The notes beneath the pieces were generated by a model. That model made no database searches and had not been told where the DNA came from. It was given only the letters and a program-made list of their open reading frames with translations. A stretch of DNA of 64,000 bases from BOG-994 sp049514215 (GTDB lineage: Bacteria > Pseudomonadota > Gammaproteobacteria > Burkholderiales > Burkholderiaceae_D), in contig JBEKVI010000016.1 of NCBI GenBank assembly GCA_049514215.1, forward strand, positions 1-64,000, written 5' to 3'. Both the position numbers and the translations under genes were made by a program. The first letter of the stretch is position 1. Every line of letters begins with the position of its first letter. Positions 32,649 through 41,746 of this stretch are shown here, one piece after another.

Positions 32649-33336
32649 GTGCGTCTACTTCCTGGACGTGGACAACACGCTTCTGGACAACGACGCCCTG
32701 ACCCAAGAGCTCATGCAGCACTTGGCCGATGAGTTCGGGCCCGCGCACAGGGATCGTTACCGGGCCATCTTCGAGGAACTGCGAACCGAACTCGGCTATG
32801 CCGACTATCTGGGCGCGCTGCAACGCTACCGTCTGAGCGAGCCAAGCAACACGCGGCTGCTTCTGATCGGCTCGTTTCTGATCGACTATCCCTTTCGAAG
32901 CCGCCTCTATCCGGATGCGCTCGCGGTGCTGCGACATCTGCGTCGATTCGGGCCCTGCGTTTTGCTCTCCGACGGGGATGTGGTGTTTCAACCGCGCAAA
33001 ATCCAGCGTTCCGGACTGTGGGAAGCGGTTGATGGGCACGTTCTGATCTACATCCACAAGGAGCAGATGCTCGACGAGGCCCTCGCACTCTATCCGGCAT
33101 CACACTACGTCATGGTCGACGACAAGTTGCGCATTCTCACGGCCATGAAATCGCACATGGGAGAAAGATTGACGACCGTTTTCCCGCAACAGGGTCACTA
33201 TGCCAACGATCCGGTCGAGCTCGCGAAGTATCCTGCAGCCGACCTCTCGATCCCGCATATTGGCGTCCTCCTCAATACTGATATGGGCTCGCTCGTTGTC
33301 CCACAAGGAAACGACAGTCCTGTGGACTCCTCATGA
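32632..33336 (+). CDS. HAD family hydrolase, role unknown
   Basis: A 234-residue haloacid-dehalogenase phosphatase. The nucleophile motif is FLDVDNTLLDND (Asp12, Asp14), motif II is VLLSDGDVVFQP, and the metal motif is HYVMVDDKLRIL. The cap inserted after motif I is alpha-helical (C1 type). It starts inside the end of zwf and its stop overlaps the ATG of tal, so it is bound into the operon by translational coupling. A sugar-phosphate phosphatase role, for example removal of a side product, is inferred from context only. Confidence 0.85.
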   Translation: MAPKPECVYFLDVDNTLLDNDALTQELMQHLADEFGPAHRDRYRAIFEELRTELGYADYLGALQRYRLSEPSNTRLLLIGSFLIDYPFRSRLYPDALAVLRHLRRFGPCVLLSDGDVVFQPRKIQRSGLWEAVDGHVLIYIHKEQMLDEALALYPASHYVMVDDKLRILTAMKSHMGERLTTVFPQQGHYANDPVELAKYPAADLSIPHIGVLLNTDMGSLVVPQGNDSPVDSS

Positions 33337-34430
33337 ACGACACAACGCACAACACCGCATGGCATCTGCAAGAGATCGGTCAGCGTCTCTGGCTTGACAA
33401 TATCACTCGCGCCTTGGTTCGCGGCGGCGGGTTAAGCCGTTACATCCGGGACTTCGCCGTGACCGGATTGACGTCGAATCCCACGATTTTCGATGAAGCC
33501 ATCAAGACGGGACACGACTACGACGAATCCATCCGCGCCTATTCCCAAGAGGGCCTTGCAGTCGAGCAGATTTTTTTCCGGCTCGCGCTGGAGGATCTGC
33601 GCGCGGCCGCTGACCTGTTCGCGCCGCTGCATGCCCAAAGCGGTGGCTTAGACGGCTGGGTTTCCCTTGAAGTCTCGCCCGAACTCGCCAATGATGCCTC
33701 CGCTACACAGAAGGAAGCGCGGCGTCTTTTTGACGAGGCGCAGCGGCGCAATCTGTTCATCAAGATTCCCGGCACGTCCTCGGGCTTGCGCGCGATCGAG
33801 TCTTCCATCGCGGGGGGCATTCCGATCAACGTGACGCTGCTTTTTTCGCGGGAGCAGTACACCGATGCCGCGCAGGCGTATGTACGGGGGATTGAGCGGC
33901 GCCTTCAGGCGGGACTTGATCCCAAGGTCGCATCCGTCGCATCGATCTTCGTGAGTCGTTGGGACACGGCGGTGGCGAAGACTTATCCGAATGCCCCCAG
34001 AAACAAGCTCGGGGTCGCGGTCGGCCACCAGATCTACGATGCCTACTGCAGGTTGCTCGATTCGTCGCGCTGGCGGGCGCTCGAGGAACAAGGAGCGCTG
34101 CCACAGCGCCTCCTGTGGGCCAGTACCGGCGCGAAGGACCCGAACCTTGCGGCAAGCTATTACGTCGAGGCACTCGCGGCCCCGCGGACGATCAACACGA
34201 TGCCCGAAAAGACCTTACGTTCACTGGGCGGCATTCCGCCATTGGACATCAAGCCCTTGGGACCCGTCGATGATTCCTCGGCGATCTTGGGAAGCTACGC
34301 GCAAGCGGGGCTGGATCTGACCGCGTTGGCCCAAAGACTGCAGGAAGAAGGGGCCCAGGCGTTTCGGAACTCCTGGCGCGATCTGTTGAACGTGATCGAC
34401 TCCAAGAGCCGAGAGCTGCACTCCTCCTAG
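33333..34430 (+). CDS. tal: Transaldolase
   Basis: A 365-residue enzyme moving a dihydroxyacetone unit between sugar phosphates. Motifs are VTGLTSNPTIFDEAIK near residue 47-62, SLEVSPELANDASAT, and NLFIKIPGTSSGLRAIE with the Schiff-base Lys; VASIFVSRWDTAV and LLWASTGAKDPN follow. The size fits the class of about 360-380 residues found in cyanobacteria and actinobacteria rather than the 317-residue E. coli TalB. The ATG overlaps the HAD stop as ATGA. It is followed 20 bp later by pgi. Confidence 0.95.
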   Translation: MNDTTHNTAWHLQEIGQRLWLDNITRALVRGGGLSRYIRDFAVTGLTSNPTIFDEAIKTGHDYDESIRAYSQEGLAVEQIFFRLALEDLRAAADLFAPLHAQSGGLDGWVSLEVSPELANDASATQKEARRLFDEAQRRNLFIKIPGTSSGLRAIESSIAGGIPINVTLLFSREQYTDAAQAYVRGIERRLQAGLDPKVASVASIFVSRWDTAVAKTYPNAPRNKLGVAVGHQIYDAYCRLLDSSRWRALEEQGALPQRLLWASTGAKDPNLAASYYVEALAAPRTINTMPEKTLRSLGGIPPLDIKPLGPVDDSSAILGSYAQAGLDLTALAQRLQEEGAQAFRNSWRDLLNVIDSKSRELHSS

Positions 34431-34450
34431 CCCCGAATGCGAGCGCGCCC

Positions 34451-36118
34451 ATGACCCCATCTGCCACCCTGCCCGTCCTCACCCGTCTTCCCACCTGGAA
34501 GACGCTGGCGGGGCACTTCGAAACGCTTTCCAAGAAATCGCTGCGCGAGCTGTTCTCCTCCGATCCGGAGCGCGGCACGCGCTTCGCGCTCGAGGCCGCG
34601 GGGCTCTACCTGGACTTCTCCAAGCAGCGCATCGATCGGGATACCTTGCCGCTTCTCATCAATCTGGCCCATGATTGCCGCCTCTCGCAGCGCATCGAGG
34701 CCATGTTCACGGGCGAGAAAATCAATTCAACCGAGGATCGCGCCGTGCTTCATACGGCATTGCGGGCGCCGCGCGAGAGCGATATCAGGGTCGACGGCGT
34801 TAATGTCGTGCCCGAGGTACACGCGGTGTTGGATCGCATGGGGGTCTTCGCCGAAGCCGTCCGCAGTGGCGAGTGGCTCGGACATACCGGCGCGAGGATT
34901 CGCAATGTCGTCAATATCGGCATTGGAGGCTCGGATCTGGGGCCCGCCATGGCGGCCGAGGCACTGGCCCACTTCATCCCGCCAGGTCTGACGTTGCGCT
35001 TCATCTCCAATGTGGACCGGACCGATTTCGTTCGCGCCACCCATGATCTGAACCCTGCCGAGACCCTTTTCATCGTCGCGTCGAAAACATTCACGACGCT
35101 CGAGACCATGGAAAACGCGCACCGGGCGCGCGACTGGGCGCTTGCCGTGCTGGGTGAAGAAATCGGCATTGCGCGTCACTTTGTGGCGGTCTCGACGAAC
35201 GCACAAGCGGTCTCGGACTTTGGCATCGATACCGAGAACATGTTCGGGTTCTGGGATTGGGTCGGGGGACGCTACTCGATGGATTCGGCCATCGGTTTGT
35301 CCACCATGATCGGGATCGGCGCGGATGGATTCGCTCAGATGCTCGCCGGCTTTCGGGAAATGGACGAACACTTTCGCAGCGCCCCGTTAGAGCGCAATGC
35401 ACCGGTCCTCATGGGGCTTCTGGGCATCTGGAATTGCAATTTTCTGGGCGCGACCACGGTGGCCGTTCTCCCGTACAGTCAATATCTGCGGCGCTTTCCT
35501 GCCTACCTGCAGCAGCTCACGATGGAAAGCAATGGCAAGCACGTAACCCGCGGTGGCTTGCGCGTGGACTACGCGACAGGTCCAATCTATTGGGGCGAGC
35601 CCGGTACCAACGGACAGCATTCCTTCTATCAATTACTCCACCAGGGCACCCATCTCGTTCCGGCGGACTTCATCGGATTCTGCCGCAATCCGGACGCGAG
35701 CGCGTCCGATCAGGATCTGCTCATGGCCAATCTGTTCGCACAGACCCAAGCACTGGCGTTTGGCAAGAGCGACGAAGAGCTGGCAGCCGAGGGCGCCGAT
35801 CCCTACCTCATCCCGCACCGTGTCTCTGAAGGCAATCGGCCCTCCACGACGATCCTGGCCCAGGAACTCTCGCCCAAGGTCCTGGGACGTCTGGTCGCCC
35901 TCTACGAACATGCGGTCTTCACGCAGGGCGTGATTTGGGACATCAATTCCTTTGATCAATGGGGCGTCGAACTTGGAAAGGTCCTGGCTCGGCATGTGTT
36001 GTCTGAGCTGGGATCGGCATCGGCCGGCGGTGCGCCGAAAAAAGCCGCCCAATCGGAGAGCGCCGACAGTTCGACGAACGCACTCATCAAGCGTTACCGC
36101 ACCCTACGCGAGGCCTGA
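34451..36118 (+). CDS. pgi: Glucose-6-phosphate isomerase
   Basis: A 555-residue isomerase between glucose 6-phosphate and fructose 6-phosphate. The substrate-binding motifs are VVNIGIGGSDLGPAMAAEAL, FIVASKTFTTLETMENA, the PGI signature GRYSMDSAIGLST and the second signature WGEPGTNGQHSFYQLLHQGTHLVPADFI. Length is the E. coli class (549). The next gene begins at the ATGA-like overlap 1 bp after its stop, so expression is coupled to the DUF2090 gene. Confidence 0.97.
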   Translation: MTPSATLPVLTRLPTWKTLAGHFETLSKKSLRELFSSDPERGTRFALEAAGLYLDFSKQRIDRDTLPLLINLAHDCRLSQRIEAMFTGEKINSTEDRAVLHTALRAPRESDIRVDGVNVVPEVHAVLDRMGVFAEAVRSGEWLGHTGARIRNVVNIGIGGSDLGPAMAAEALAHFIPPGLTLRFISNVDRTDFVRATHDLNPAETLFIVASKTFTTLETMENAHRARDWALAVLGEEIGIARHFVAVSTNAQAVSDFGIDTENMFGFWDWVGGRYSMDSAIGLSTMIGIGADGFAQMLAGFREMDEHFRSAPLERNAPVLMGLLGIWNCNFLGATTVAVLPYSQYLRRFPAYLQQLTMESNGKHVTRGGLRVDYATGPIYWGEPGTNGQHSFYQLLHQGTHLVPADFIGFCRNPDASASDQDLLMANLFAQTQALAFGKSDEELAAEGADPYLIPHRVSEGNRPSTTILAQELSPKVLGRLVALYEHAVFTQGVIWDINSFDQWGVELGKVLARHVLSELGSASAGGAPKKAAQSESADSSTNALIKRYRTLREA

Positions 36119-36119
36119 C

Positions 36120-37037
36120 ATGAAACTCGGGTACACCCGTCCGCTGTATATCCTGCCCTTCGATCACCGAGAGTCGTACATGAGCGGCCTGTTCCACTAC
36201 GAAAGACCGCTGAGCGCCGAGCAGCAGGAGCGCGTTGCCGACAGCAAGCGCGTCATCTACGAAGGATTTTTGGCGGCCTTGCATCAGGGTGTATCCAAGT
36301 CCAAGGCGGGCATCCTGGTGGATGAGGAATTCGGTGCGGAAATCCTCAAGGCCGCGCGACAGGACGATGAGCTCGTCGCGCTTTCCGTGGAGCAAAGCGG
36401 TCAGGAGCTTTTTCACTTCGCCTATGGTGATGCCTTCGCCGCACACATTGAAGCCTTTCGTCCCACCTTCGCAAAGGTACTGGTCCGCTACAACCCGGCG
36501 ACCGACGGGTCCGGCAATGAGGAGCAGGCGGCCCGGCTCAAGATGCTCTCCGAGTACTGCCGAGAGCACGGTCCGGCTTTCATGTTCGAGCTGCTCGTGC
36601 CGGCTACCCAGCAGCAGATGGCCGACTGCGGCGGCGACAAGCGCAGGTACGACGCTTCTGTTCGACCCGAACTGATGTTGCGTGCCATCGCAGAGCTGCA
36701 GGATTTCGGGGTCGAGCCGGATATCTGGAAAATTGAGGGACTCGACACCCGGGCCCATTACGAGGCCCTGGTCGCGCAAGCCCGACGCGCGGGCCGTGAT
36801 GACGTCGGGTGCATCGTGCTCGGGCGCGGCGCCGAGGAGGACGTGGTCGAGCACTGGCTCGCCACGGCGGTGGACGTCCCCGGAATGATTGGTTTTGCCG
36901 TGGGCCGCACGGTGTTTTGGGATCCGATTGTCCAGTACGAGGCAGGCCAATGGGATCGCAAGCGCGCAGCAGCCGAGATTGCCACGCGCTACCGCCGCTG
37001 GGTCGACCTCTTCGAAAACCCCCCTAGGCCAGCCTAA
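36120..37037 (+). CDS. DUF2090 domain protein (class I aldolase-like)
   Basis: A 305-residue protein related to the C-terminal domain of IolC-type proteins, known as the aldolase that splits 2-deoxy-5-keto-gluconate 6-phosphate, and more distantly to LacD. The motif LYILPFDHRESYMSG (PFDHR at 13-17) begins it; LVRYNPATDG and PDIWKIEGLDTRAHY follow, with Lys204 as the candidate Schiff-base residue. The usual N-terminal sugar kinase domain of IolC is absent. It sits between pgi and pgl, 1 bp after pgi. A sugar-phosphate aldolase is a fair guess; the substrate is unknown. Confidence 0.8.
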   Translation: MKLGYTRPLYILPFDHRESYMSGLFHYERPLSAEQQERVADSKRVIYEGFLAALHQGVSKSKAGILVDEEFGAEILKAARQDDELVALSVEQSGQELFHFAYGDAFAAHIEAFRPTFAKVLVRYNPATDGSGNEEQAARLKMLSEYCREHGPAFMFELLVPATQQQMADCGGDKRRYDASVRPELMLRAIAELQDFGVEPDIWKIEGLDTRAHYEALVAQARRAGRDDVGCIVLGRGAEEDVVEHWLATAVDVPGMIGFAVGRTVFWDPIVQYEAGQWDRKRAAAEIATRYRRWVDLFENPPRPA

Positions 37038-37079
37038 AGCGGCCTGTCATCGAAGCCGCAATCGCAAAGGACCGAGGTC

Positions 37080-37772
37080 ATGCTCTGCGAACACCGTTTT
37101 GACTCCGCGACGACGATGGTGCGCTCGCTTTGCGACTATGTTGTTCGCGAATTGGGCCAAGGTCTTGCCGAGCGCGGACGCGCGAGTCTCGTCGTCTCGG
37201 GAGGACGAACGCCAGCGGCGCTCTTTGATGCTCTAAGCGAGGCGACACTGGCCTGGGAGAAGGTCTGGATTACCTTAGCCGATGAGCGTTGGGTCGATCC
37301 GAGCGATGCCCAGAGCAATGAGCACCTCGTGCGCGAGCACCTGCTTCGCGCTCGGGCGGCCTCCGCCCATTTCGTGGGTTTGAAGAACGATGCGGCGAGT
37401 CCCGAAGAAGGCGCGCCTGCGGCCGAAGTGGCGTTTCGCGCCCTGCCCCAACCCTTTGAATTGGTGCTCCTGGGCTTAGGCGAAGACGGTCACACCGCAT
37501 CTTTGTTCCCGGGAGCATCCGAACTGGGACGGGGACTGGCCCTCGATGCCCCGTTCTGTTTGGCGGTCCACCCTCCCGCCGCCCCCTATGCGCGCATGAG
37601 TCTGAGCGCGCGGAGCCTATTGCACAGCCGGGCCATCGTCTTTTTGATCGAGGGCGCGGAGAAATGGGCCGCCTACCAGAGGGCTCGCGAGGCAGGACCC
37701 GTGGAGATCTATCCGTCGCGCGCTTTTTTCCACCAGAGCGAGGTTCCCGTCCATGTCTACTGGTCACGCTAA
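37080..37772 (+). CDS. pgl: 6-phosphogluconolactonase
   Basis: A 230-residue lactonase (DevB/SOL type) that hydrolyses 6-phosphogluconolactone, linking zwf to gnd. Motifs are SLVVSGGRTPAALFDAL, VWITLADERWVDPSDAQSNEHLVREHLL, and LVLLGLGEDGHTASLFPGA, followed by RMSLSARSLLHSRAIVFLIEG. Length is typical (220-245). Its 3' end overlaps glk by 20 bp. Confidence 0.95.
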   Translation: MLCEHRFDSATTMVRSLCDYVVRELGQGLAERGRASLVVSGGRTPAALFDALSEATLAWEKVWITLADERWVDPSDAQSNEHLVREHLLRARAASAHFVGLKNDAASPEEGAPAAEVAFRALPQPFELVLLGLGEDGHTASLFPGASELGRGLALDAPFCLAVHPPAAPYARMSLSARSLLHSRAIVFLIEGAEKWAAYQRAREAGPVEIYPSRAFFHQSEVPVHVYWSR

Positions 37773-38736
37773 GCCGCTCAGGCTGGTCGCCGACATCGGA
37801 GGAACCCACGCGCGCTTCGCGCTGGCTCATCCTGGCTCGCACGAACTCCTGCACGAACACGAACTGGCGACCTCGGACTACCCGGACATAGAAAGCGCCA
37901 TCGAACGCTATTACTCTATGGCTGGCGCAGGCCGGGCGGTGGAAGCGGCGCTCGCGATCGCAAACCCGGTGACGGGTGACGCGGTCAAGATGACGAACAA
38001 CACCTGGGCGTTCTCGATTGCAAAGCTGCAATCGCGCCTCGGTTTGGAGAGACTCCTCGTTCTGAATGATTTTGAGGCACTGGCCTTGTCGGTACCCGCA
38101 CTGCCTGCCCGCTCGTTTCGCAAGATCGGCCCGGGCGAGCCGGTGCGCAACGCGCCGATGGCCCTCATCGGTCCGGGGACGGGACTTGGGATGGCAGGCC
38201 TCATCCATATCGATGGCGACTGGCACCCACTGGTGTCCGAGGGGGGCCACGCTACCGCCCCGGTGTCGCGCCCCCGGGAGATGGCCGTCGTGGCTCAACT
38301 GGCCCAGCAGTTCGATCACGTTTCAGCCGAACGGCTGGTCTCTGGACCGGGCCTCGTGCATCTCTATGGAGCGCTCGCGGCCATCGATGGCCAGACCGTA
38401 CCCCCATTGACGGCCGAGGAGATCTCGGCGAAGGGACAGACCGAGGACGACGCCTACTGCCATGAAGCACTCGAGATGTTCTGCGGCCTGCTCGGAACAC
38501 TGGCCGGCGATCTGGCCTTGGTCCTCGCAGCGCGCGGGGGTGTCTACCTCGGAGGGGGGATTGTGCCCAGACTGGGTGAGTTTTTCGTGCGCTCGAGCTT
38601 TCGTGAGCGCTTCGAGGCCAAGGGCAGAATGAGGGCGCTTCTCTCCGGGATTCCGACCTTCGTCATCGAAGCACCGCGCGCGGCCATGCTTGGGGATCTC
38701 GTCGCGCTTGACCGCTCGGGTACCGCGTCGCACTAG
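37753..38736 (+). CDS. glk: Glucokinase
   Basis: A 327-residue bacterial glucokinase (group A, Glk family). The phosphate motif is LRLVADIGGTHARFALAHP near residue 11-26; the sugar site includes LVLNDFEALALSVPAL, LIGPGTGLGMAGL, and GHATAPVSRPREM; the C-terminal adenosine region is LAARGGVYLGGGIVPRLGEFF. Length matches E. coli Glk (321). It is the last gene in the operon and provides glucose 6-phosphate for both zwf and pgi. The next gene is convergent. Confidence 0.95.
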   Translation: MSTGHAKPLRLVADIGGTHARFALAHPGSHELLHEHELATSDYPDIESAIERYYSMAGAGRAVEAALAIANPVTGDAVKMTNNTWAFSIAKLQSRLGLERLLVLNDFEALALSVPALPARSFRKIGPGEPVRNAPMALIGPGTGLGMAGLIHIDGDWHPLVSEGGHATAPVSRPREMAVVAQLAQQFDHVSAERLVSGPGLVHLYGALAAIDGQTVPPLTAEEISAKGQTEDDAYCHEALEMFCGLLGTLAGDLALVLAARGGVYLGGGIVPRLGEFFVRSSFRERFEAKGRMRALLSGIPTFVIEAPRAAMLGDLVALDRSGTASH

Positions 38737-38748
38737 TCCCAAGCCGCG

Positions 38749-40521
38749 TTAGCCTAAAGACAGTCGCGCGTACGAGTCAAGCACCGACGACTTATACACC
38801 ACCCCGACGAGTCGACTGGATCCGGGGCCATCTAGCACAGGCACCCGTTCTAGGGGATGGGCGACAAACTGGGACAGGGCCGACTCCAGCGACGTGTCCA
38901 GCGCGAGCGTCGGAAACGCTTCGGCCAGATAGTCGCGCGCGCGGCGATCGGCAAGGTCGGCATGTTCGAGCATGGCAGTAGCGACGCTGCCGAGGCCCAC
39001 GGCCCCCAGAAAGCCACCTTGCGAATCCACGAGGTAGACGTACTTTACGGGAAAGCGCGCCATCAGGCGCGCGGCATCGGCGAGGGTCGCATCCGCCGGC
39101 AAAATCGTTTGCACCGGCTGCAGCAGGTCGCGCATCGTTTGTCCGCGTAACCGGTCGCGTTCGCGCAAAGCGGCCTCTCGCCGCGCGGTGACCGCGTACA
39201 TCGGAGTCGAGCGGGTGGCGTTGGCAACGAAGTAGGCCAGCGTCGACGCGAGGCTTAGTGGCAGCATCACGGGATAGCTGAGGGTCATCTCGAACACCAT
39301 CAGAATCGCCATGAGAGGTGCGGCCGTCGCGGCCGCGAGAAACGCCCCCATCCCGACCATGGCGTAGGCAAACGGCGGCGCGTTCAAGCCGGGCCAGAGC
39401 ACGTGCACTCCCGAGCCAAAAAGGTAACCACTCGCAGCACCGACGAAGAGTGTTGGGGTAAACACGCCGCCAATCCCCCCGGATCCGGTGGTCGCGGCGG
39501 TTGCGAGAATCTTGCAGATTAAGAACGTCAGTACCGTGCTCCAGGCCAGAGGCTCGTGCAGGATGCGATTGACCACGCTGTATCCGTTTCCCCAGACCTC
39601 GGGCACGCCTATGGAGATGAAACCCACCAGCAAACCACCAGCGCCCAGACGGACGGGCAAAGGCCATTGGAGTGCGTTCATCTTCTCGCGGGAGAAGGCC
39701 AGAAGGCGCAGGAACTGGGGGGCAAAGCCGCCGGCCAACACACCGAGCAGGACAAACAAGGGCATTTGCGCTGCGCCAATGACCGGGAACTGCGGCATCT
39801 GGTAGGGCGCTCCATAGCCGGCGAATTCGCGCATCGTGATATTGGCGGCGACGGCTGCGACAATGAGCGGACCGAAGCTTTGCATGGAGACGGCCCCAAG
39901 CACGATCTCGCTGACGAAAAACGCGCCGGCAATGGGCGCGCTGTAGGCCGCAGTGATCCCGGCGGCCGCGCCACAGGCCACGAGCAAGCGCAGGCGCGCC
40001 GGATCGAAGTGGCGCACCCTTCCGAGCAACGAAGCGACCGTCGCCGCCAGTTGTACCATGGAACCCTCGCGTCCGATCGAGCCCCCGGAGGCGATCGTAA
40101 TGAGTGATGACGTGCTGCGGGCCAGGCTCGAACGGATGTCAATTCGGCCATCCCCGATCGCGATCGCCTCCATATAATCCTGCGCCGCGTTCCTAGGCGA
40201 GCCCGCAAAAAGGAGGCACACACCTGCGAGCACTCCTCCGATCGCCGGAGCGATGAGGCGCACGGGCCAGGGAAGGGATTCGGCGAGCGCGACCAAACCG
40301 TGACCGTTGCCACTCCAACCCACTTCGACGATGCCAATGCCCGAGCGGAAAACCACGGTCGCAAGCGCCCCACAGACGCCAATTGCAGCCGCCCAGAAAA
40401 GCATCCAGTGCGCATCCGAGAAGTGCGTCCCACGCTGAATCCAGAAGCGCACGCGCAAAGCGGTCTCGAGTAGGCTCGTCTTTTTGCCCCCCGTCTGATT
40501 TTCCTCGGGGTCGATCGGCAC
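38749..40521 (-). CDS. ClC-type chloride channel/transporter with C-terminal CBS pair
   Basis: A 590-residue membrane protein with about a dozen hydrophobic segments followed by two CBS domains (about residues 450-590). ClC motifs are SGGSIGREGSMVQLAA with the gating Glu, GAAAGITAAYSAPIAGAFF, and GSGGIGGVFTPTLFVGAASGYLFG. The CBS region contains VQTILPADATLADAARLMARF and ESALSQFVAHPLERVPVL. Bacterial ClC proteins exchange chloride for protons, or fluoride in another clade; the GREGS filter suits the chloride group. CBS domains usually bind adenine nucleotides. It is convergent with glk. Confidence 0.92.
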   Translation of the reverse strand: MPIDPEENQTGGKKTSLLETALRVRFWIQRGTHFSDAHWMLFWAAAIGVCGALATVVFRSGIGIVEVGWSGNGHGLVALAESLPWPVRLIAPAIGGVLAGVCLLFAGSPRNAAQDYMEAIAIGDGRIDIRSSLARSTSSLITIASGGSIGREGSMVQLAATVASLLGRVRHFDPARLRLLVACGAAAGITAAYSAPIAGAFFVSEIVLGAVSMQSFGPLIVAAVAANITMREFAGYGAPYQMPQFPVIGAAQMPLFVLLGVLAGGFAPQFLRLLAFSREKMNALQWPLPVRLGAGGLLVGFISIGVPEVWGNGYSVVNRILHEPLAWSTVLTFLICKILATAATTGSGGIGGVFTPTLFVGAASGYLFGSGVHVLWPGLNAPPFAYAMVGMGAFLAAATAAPLMAILMVFEMTLSYPVMLPLSLASTLAYFVANATRSTPMYAVTARREAALRERDRLRGQTMRDLLQPVQTILPADATLADAARLMARFPVKYVYLVDSQGGFLGAVGLGSVATAMLEHADLADRRARDYLAEAFPTLALDTSLESALSQFVAHPLERVPVLDGPGSSRLVGVVYKSSVLDSYARLSLG

Positions 40522-40592
40522 TTAAGTGTCGCCTTGCGGGCCGATGCGCGAGCAAGGATTCCCGTGCAGGCGCGAACCGGTCTGGTTACCCA

Positions 40593-41654
40593 TCAAAGTA
40601 GACCCGCTGTGTCGAAGGTCGAGCGCGACCCCACCGAGCGACCCTGCCCGCTGAGCCACTGCCGCCCCGCCTTGACACCTGCCTCGAACAGCGCGGTGAT
40701 GAGGGTTGGATGCGTACTGGCCCGGGAAAGATTGTCGAATTGGCCCAGAACGTCGGGCGCCTCGATGCTGTGGAGCCGGACCCGTCCCATGCGTCGATCA
40801 AGGCGGCCCAGACCCCAGAAGCTGCGCCGGGCCTCCTGTTGAATCAGGGCGAGCGCACGCAGTTCTGCCCAAAGCGACGAGCCAAACGAGATCTCCGACA
40901 GACGATGGGCGATGTCGTCGGCCTTCACGAGCGTTTTGGCATTGTCTGCGCCCTGGAGTAGCACCAGCACCAGATCATCCGCGTCCGAAGTGTGCAGCAG
41001 CGGAAAGACGGGCGGGTTGGCCGTGAGCCCGCCATCCCAGTAAGCCTTTCCCTCGATCTCCACGCTGTGATGAATGGTTGGCAGGCACGCCGATGCGAGC
41101 AGGACCTCGAGGCGCATTTCGGCCGTCGTAAAAATGCGCAGTCGCCCGCTTCGCACCTCGGTTGCGCCGATAAAAAGGTCGATGGGACAGGCGCTACGCA
41201 AGCGCTCGAAGTCGATGCATTCGGCCACGATATCGCGAAGAGGATTGATATCGAAGGGATTGAACTCGTAGGGTGAGAAGTAGTGGGCAAGGTGCATAAA
41301 ACCGCGCAGCGCCTGCAAATCGGGCGTCTCCGCGCCCGATGCCAGCGGCATTCCCCATGCGGCCGCGGCGGCGGCCATGGCGCCGAAGGGGGCACTGCTG
41401 GCGACCCTCTCCCAGAACCCTCGCAGCGATTCGCGTGCTCCCGCCGCTTTTCCGGTGGTCCAGCCGTGCGCGAGCAAAACGGCATTCATCGCGCCCGCGC
41501 TCGACCCGCTTAACGCCGCGATCTCGAAGCGGTCTTCGGCAAGGAGCGCATCCAGGACGCCCCAGGTGAAGGCGCCGTGCGATCCTCCGCCCTGTAGTCC
41601 AAGGCAGACGCGCCTTTTATTCACCGCTAACCTGTCGGATGGTTGGGATCGCAT
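40593..41654 (-). CDS. Patatin-like phospholipase family protein
   Basis: A 353-residue lipid acyl hydrolase. The oxyanion loop is GLQGGGSHGAFTWGVLDALL, the nucleophile elbow is AALSGSSAGAMNAVLLAHG (GSSAG), and the catalytic Asp is in YWDGGLTANPPVFPLL (DGG). The ATG at 41654 is chosen; a GTG at 41714 would add 20 residues with no homology. No leader or transmembrane helix is evident. Family members release fatty acids from phospholipids or depolymerise polyhydroxyalkanoates. Confidence 0.9.
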   Translation of the reverse strand: MRSQPSDRLAVNKRRVCLGLQGGGSHGAFTWGVLDALLAEDRFEIAALSGSSAGAMNAVLLAHGWTTGKAAGARESLRGFWERVASSAPFGAMAAAAAAWGMPLASGAETPDLQALRGFMHLAHYFSPYEFNPFDINPLRDIVAECIDFERLRSACPIDLFIGATEVRSGRLRIFTTAEMRLEVLLASACLPTIHHSVEIEGKAYWDGGLTANPPVFPLLHTSDADDLVLVLLQGADNAKTLVKADDIAHRLSEISFGSSLWAELRALALIQQEARRSFWGLGRLDRRMGRVRLHSIEAPDVLGQFDNLSRASTHPTLITALFEAGVKAGRQWLSGQGRSVGSRSTFDTAGLL

Positions 41655-41746
41655 CGATGAGCCCAGGCGGTGCGTAGTCACTTCGTCGCGCGACAGGTTT
41701 CCTCGCGACGCCACGCAACCCGGGCCCCAATCGCCACGAGACCGAC

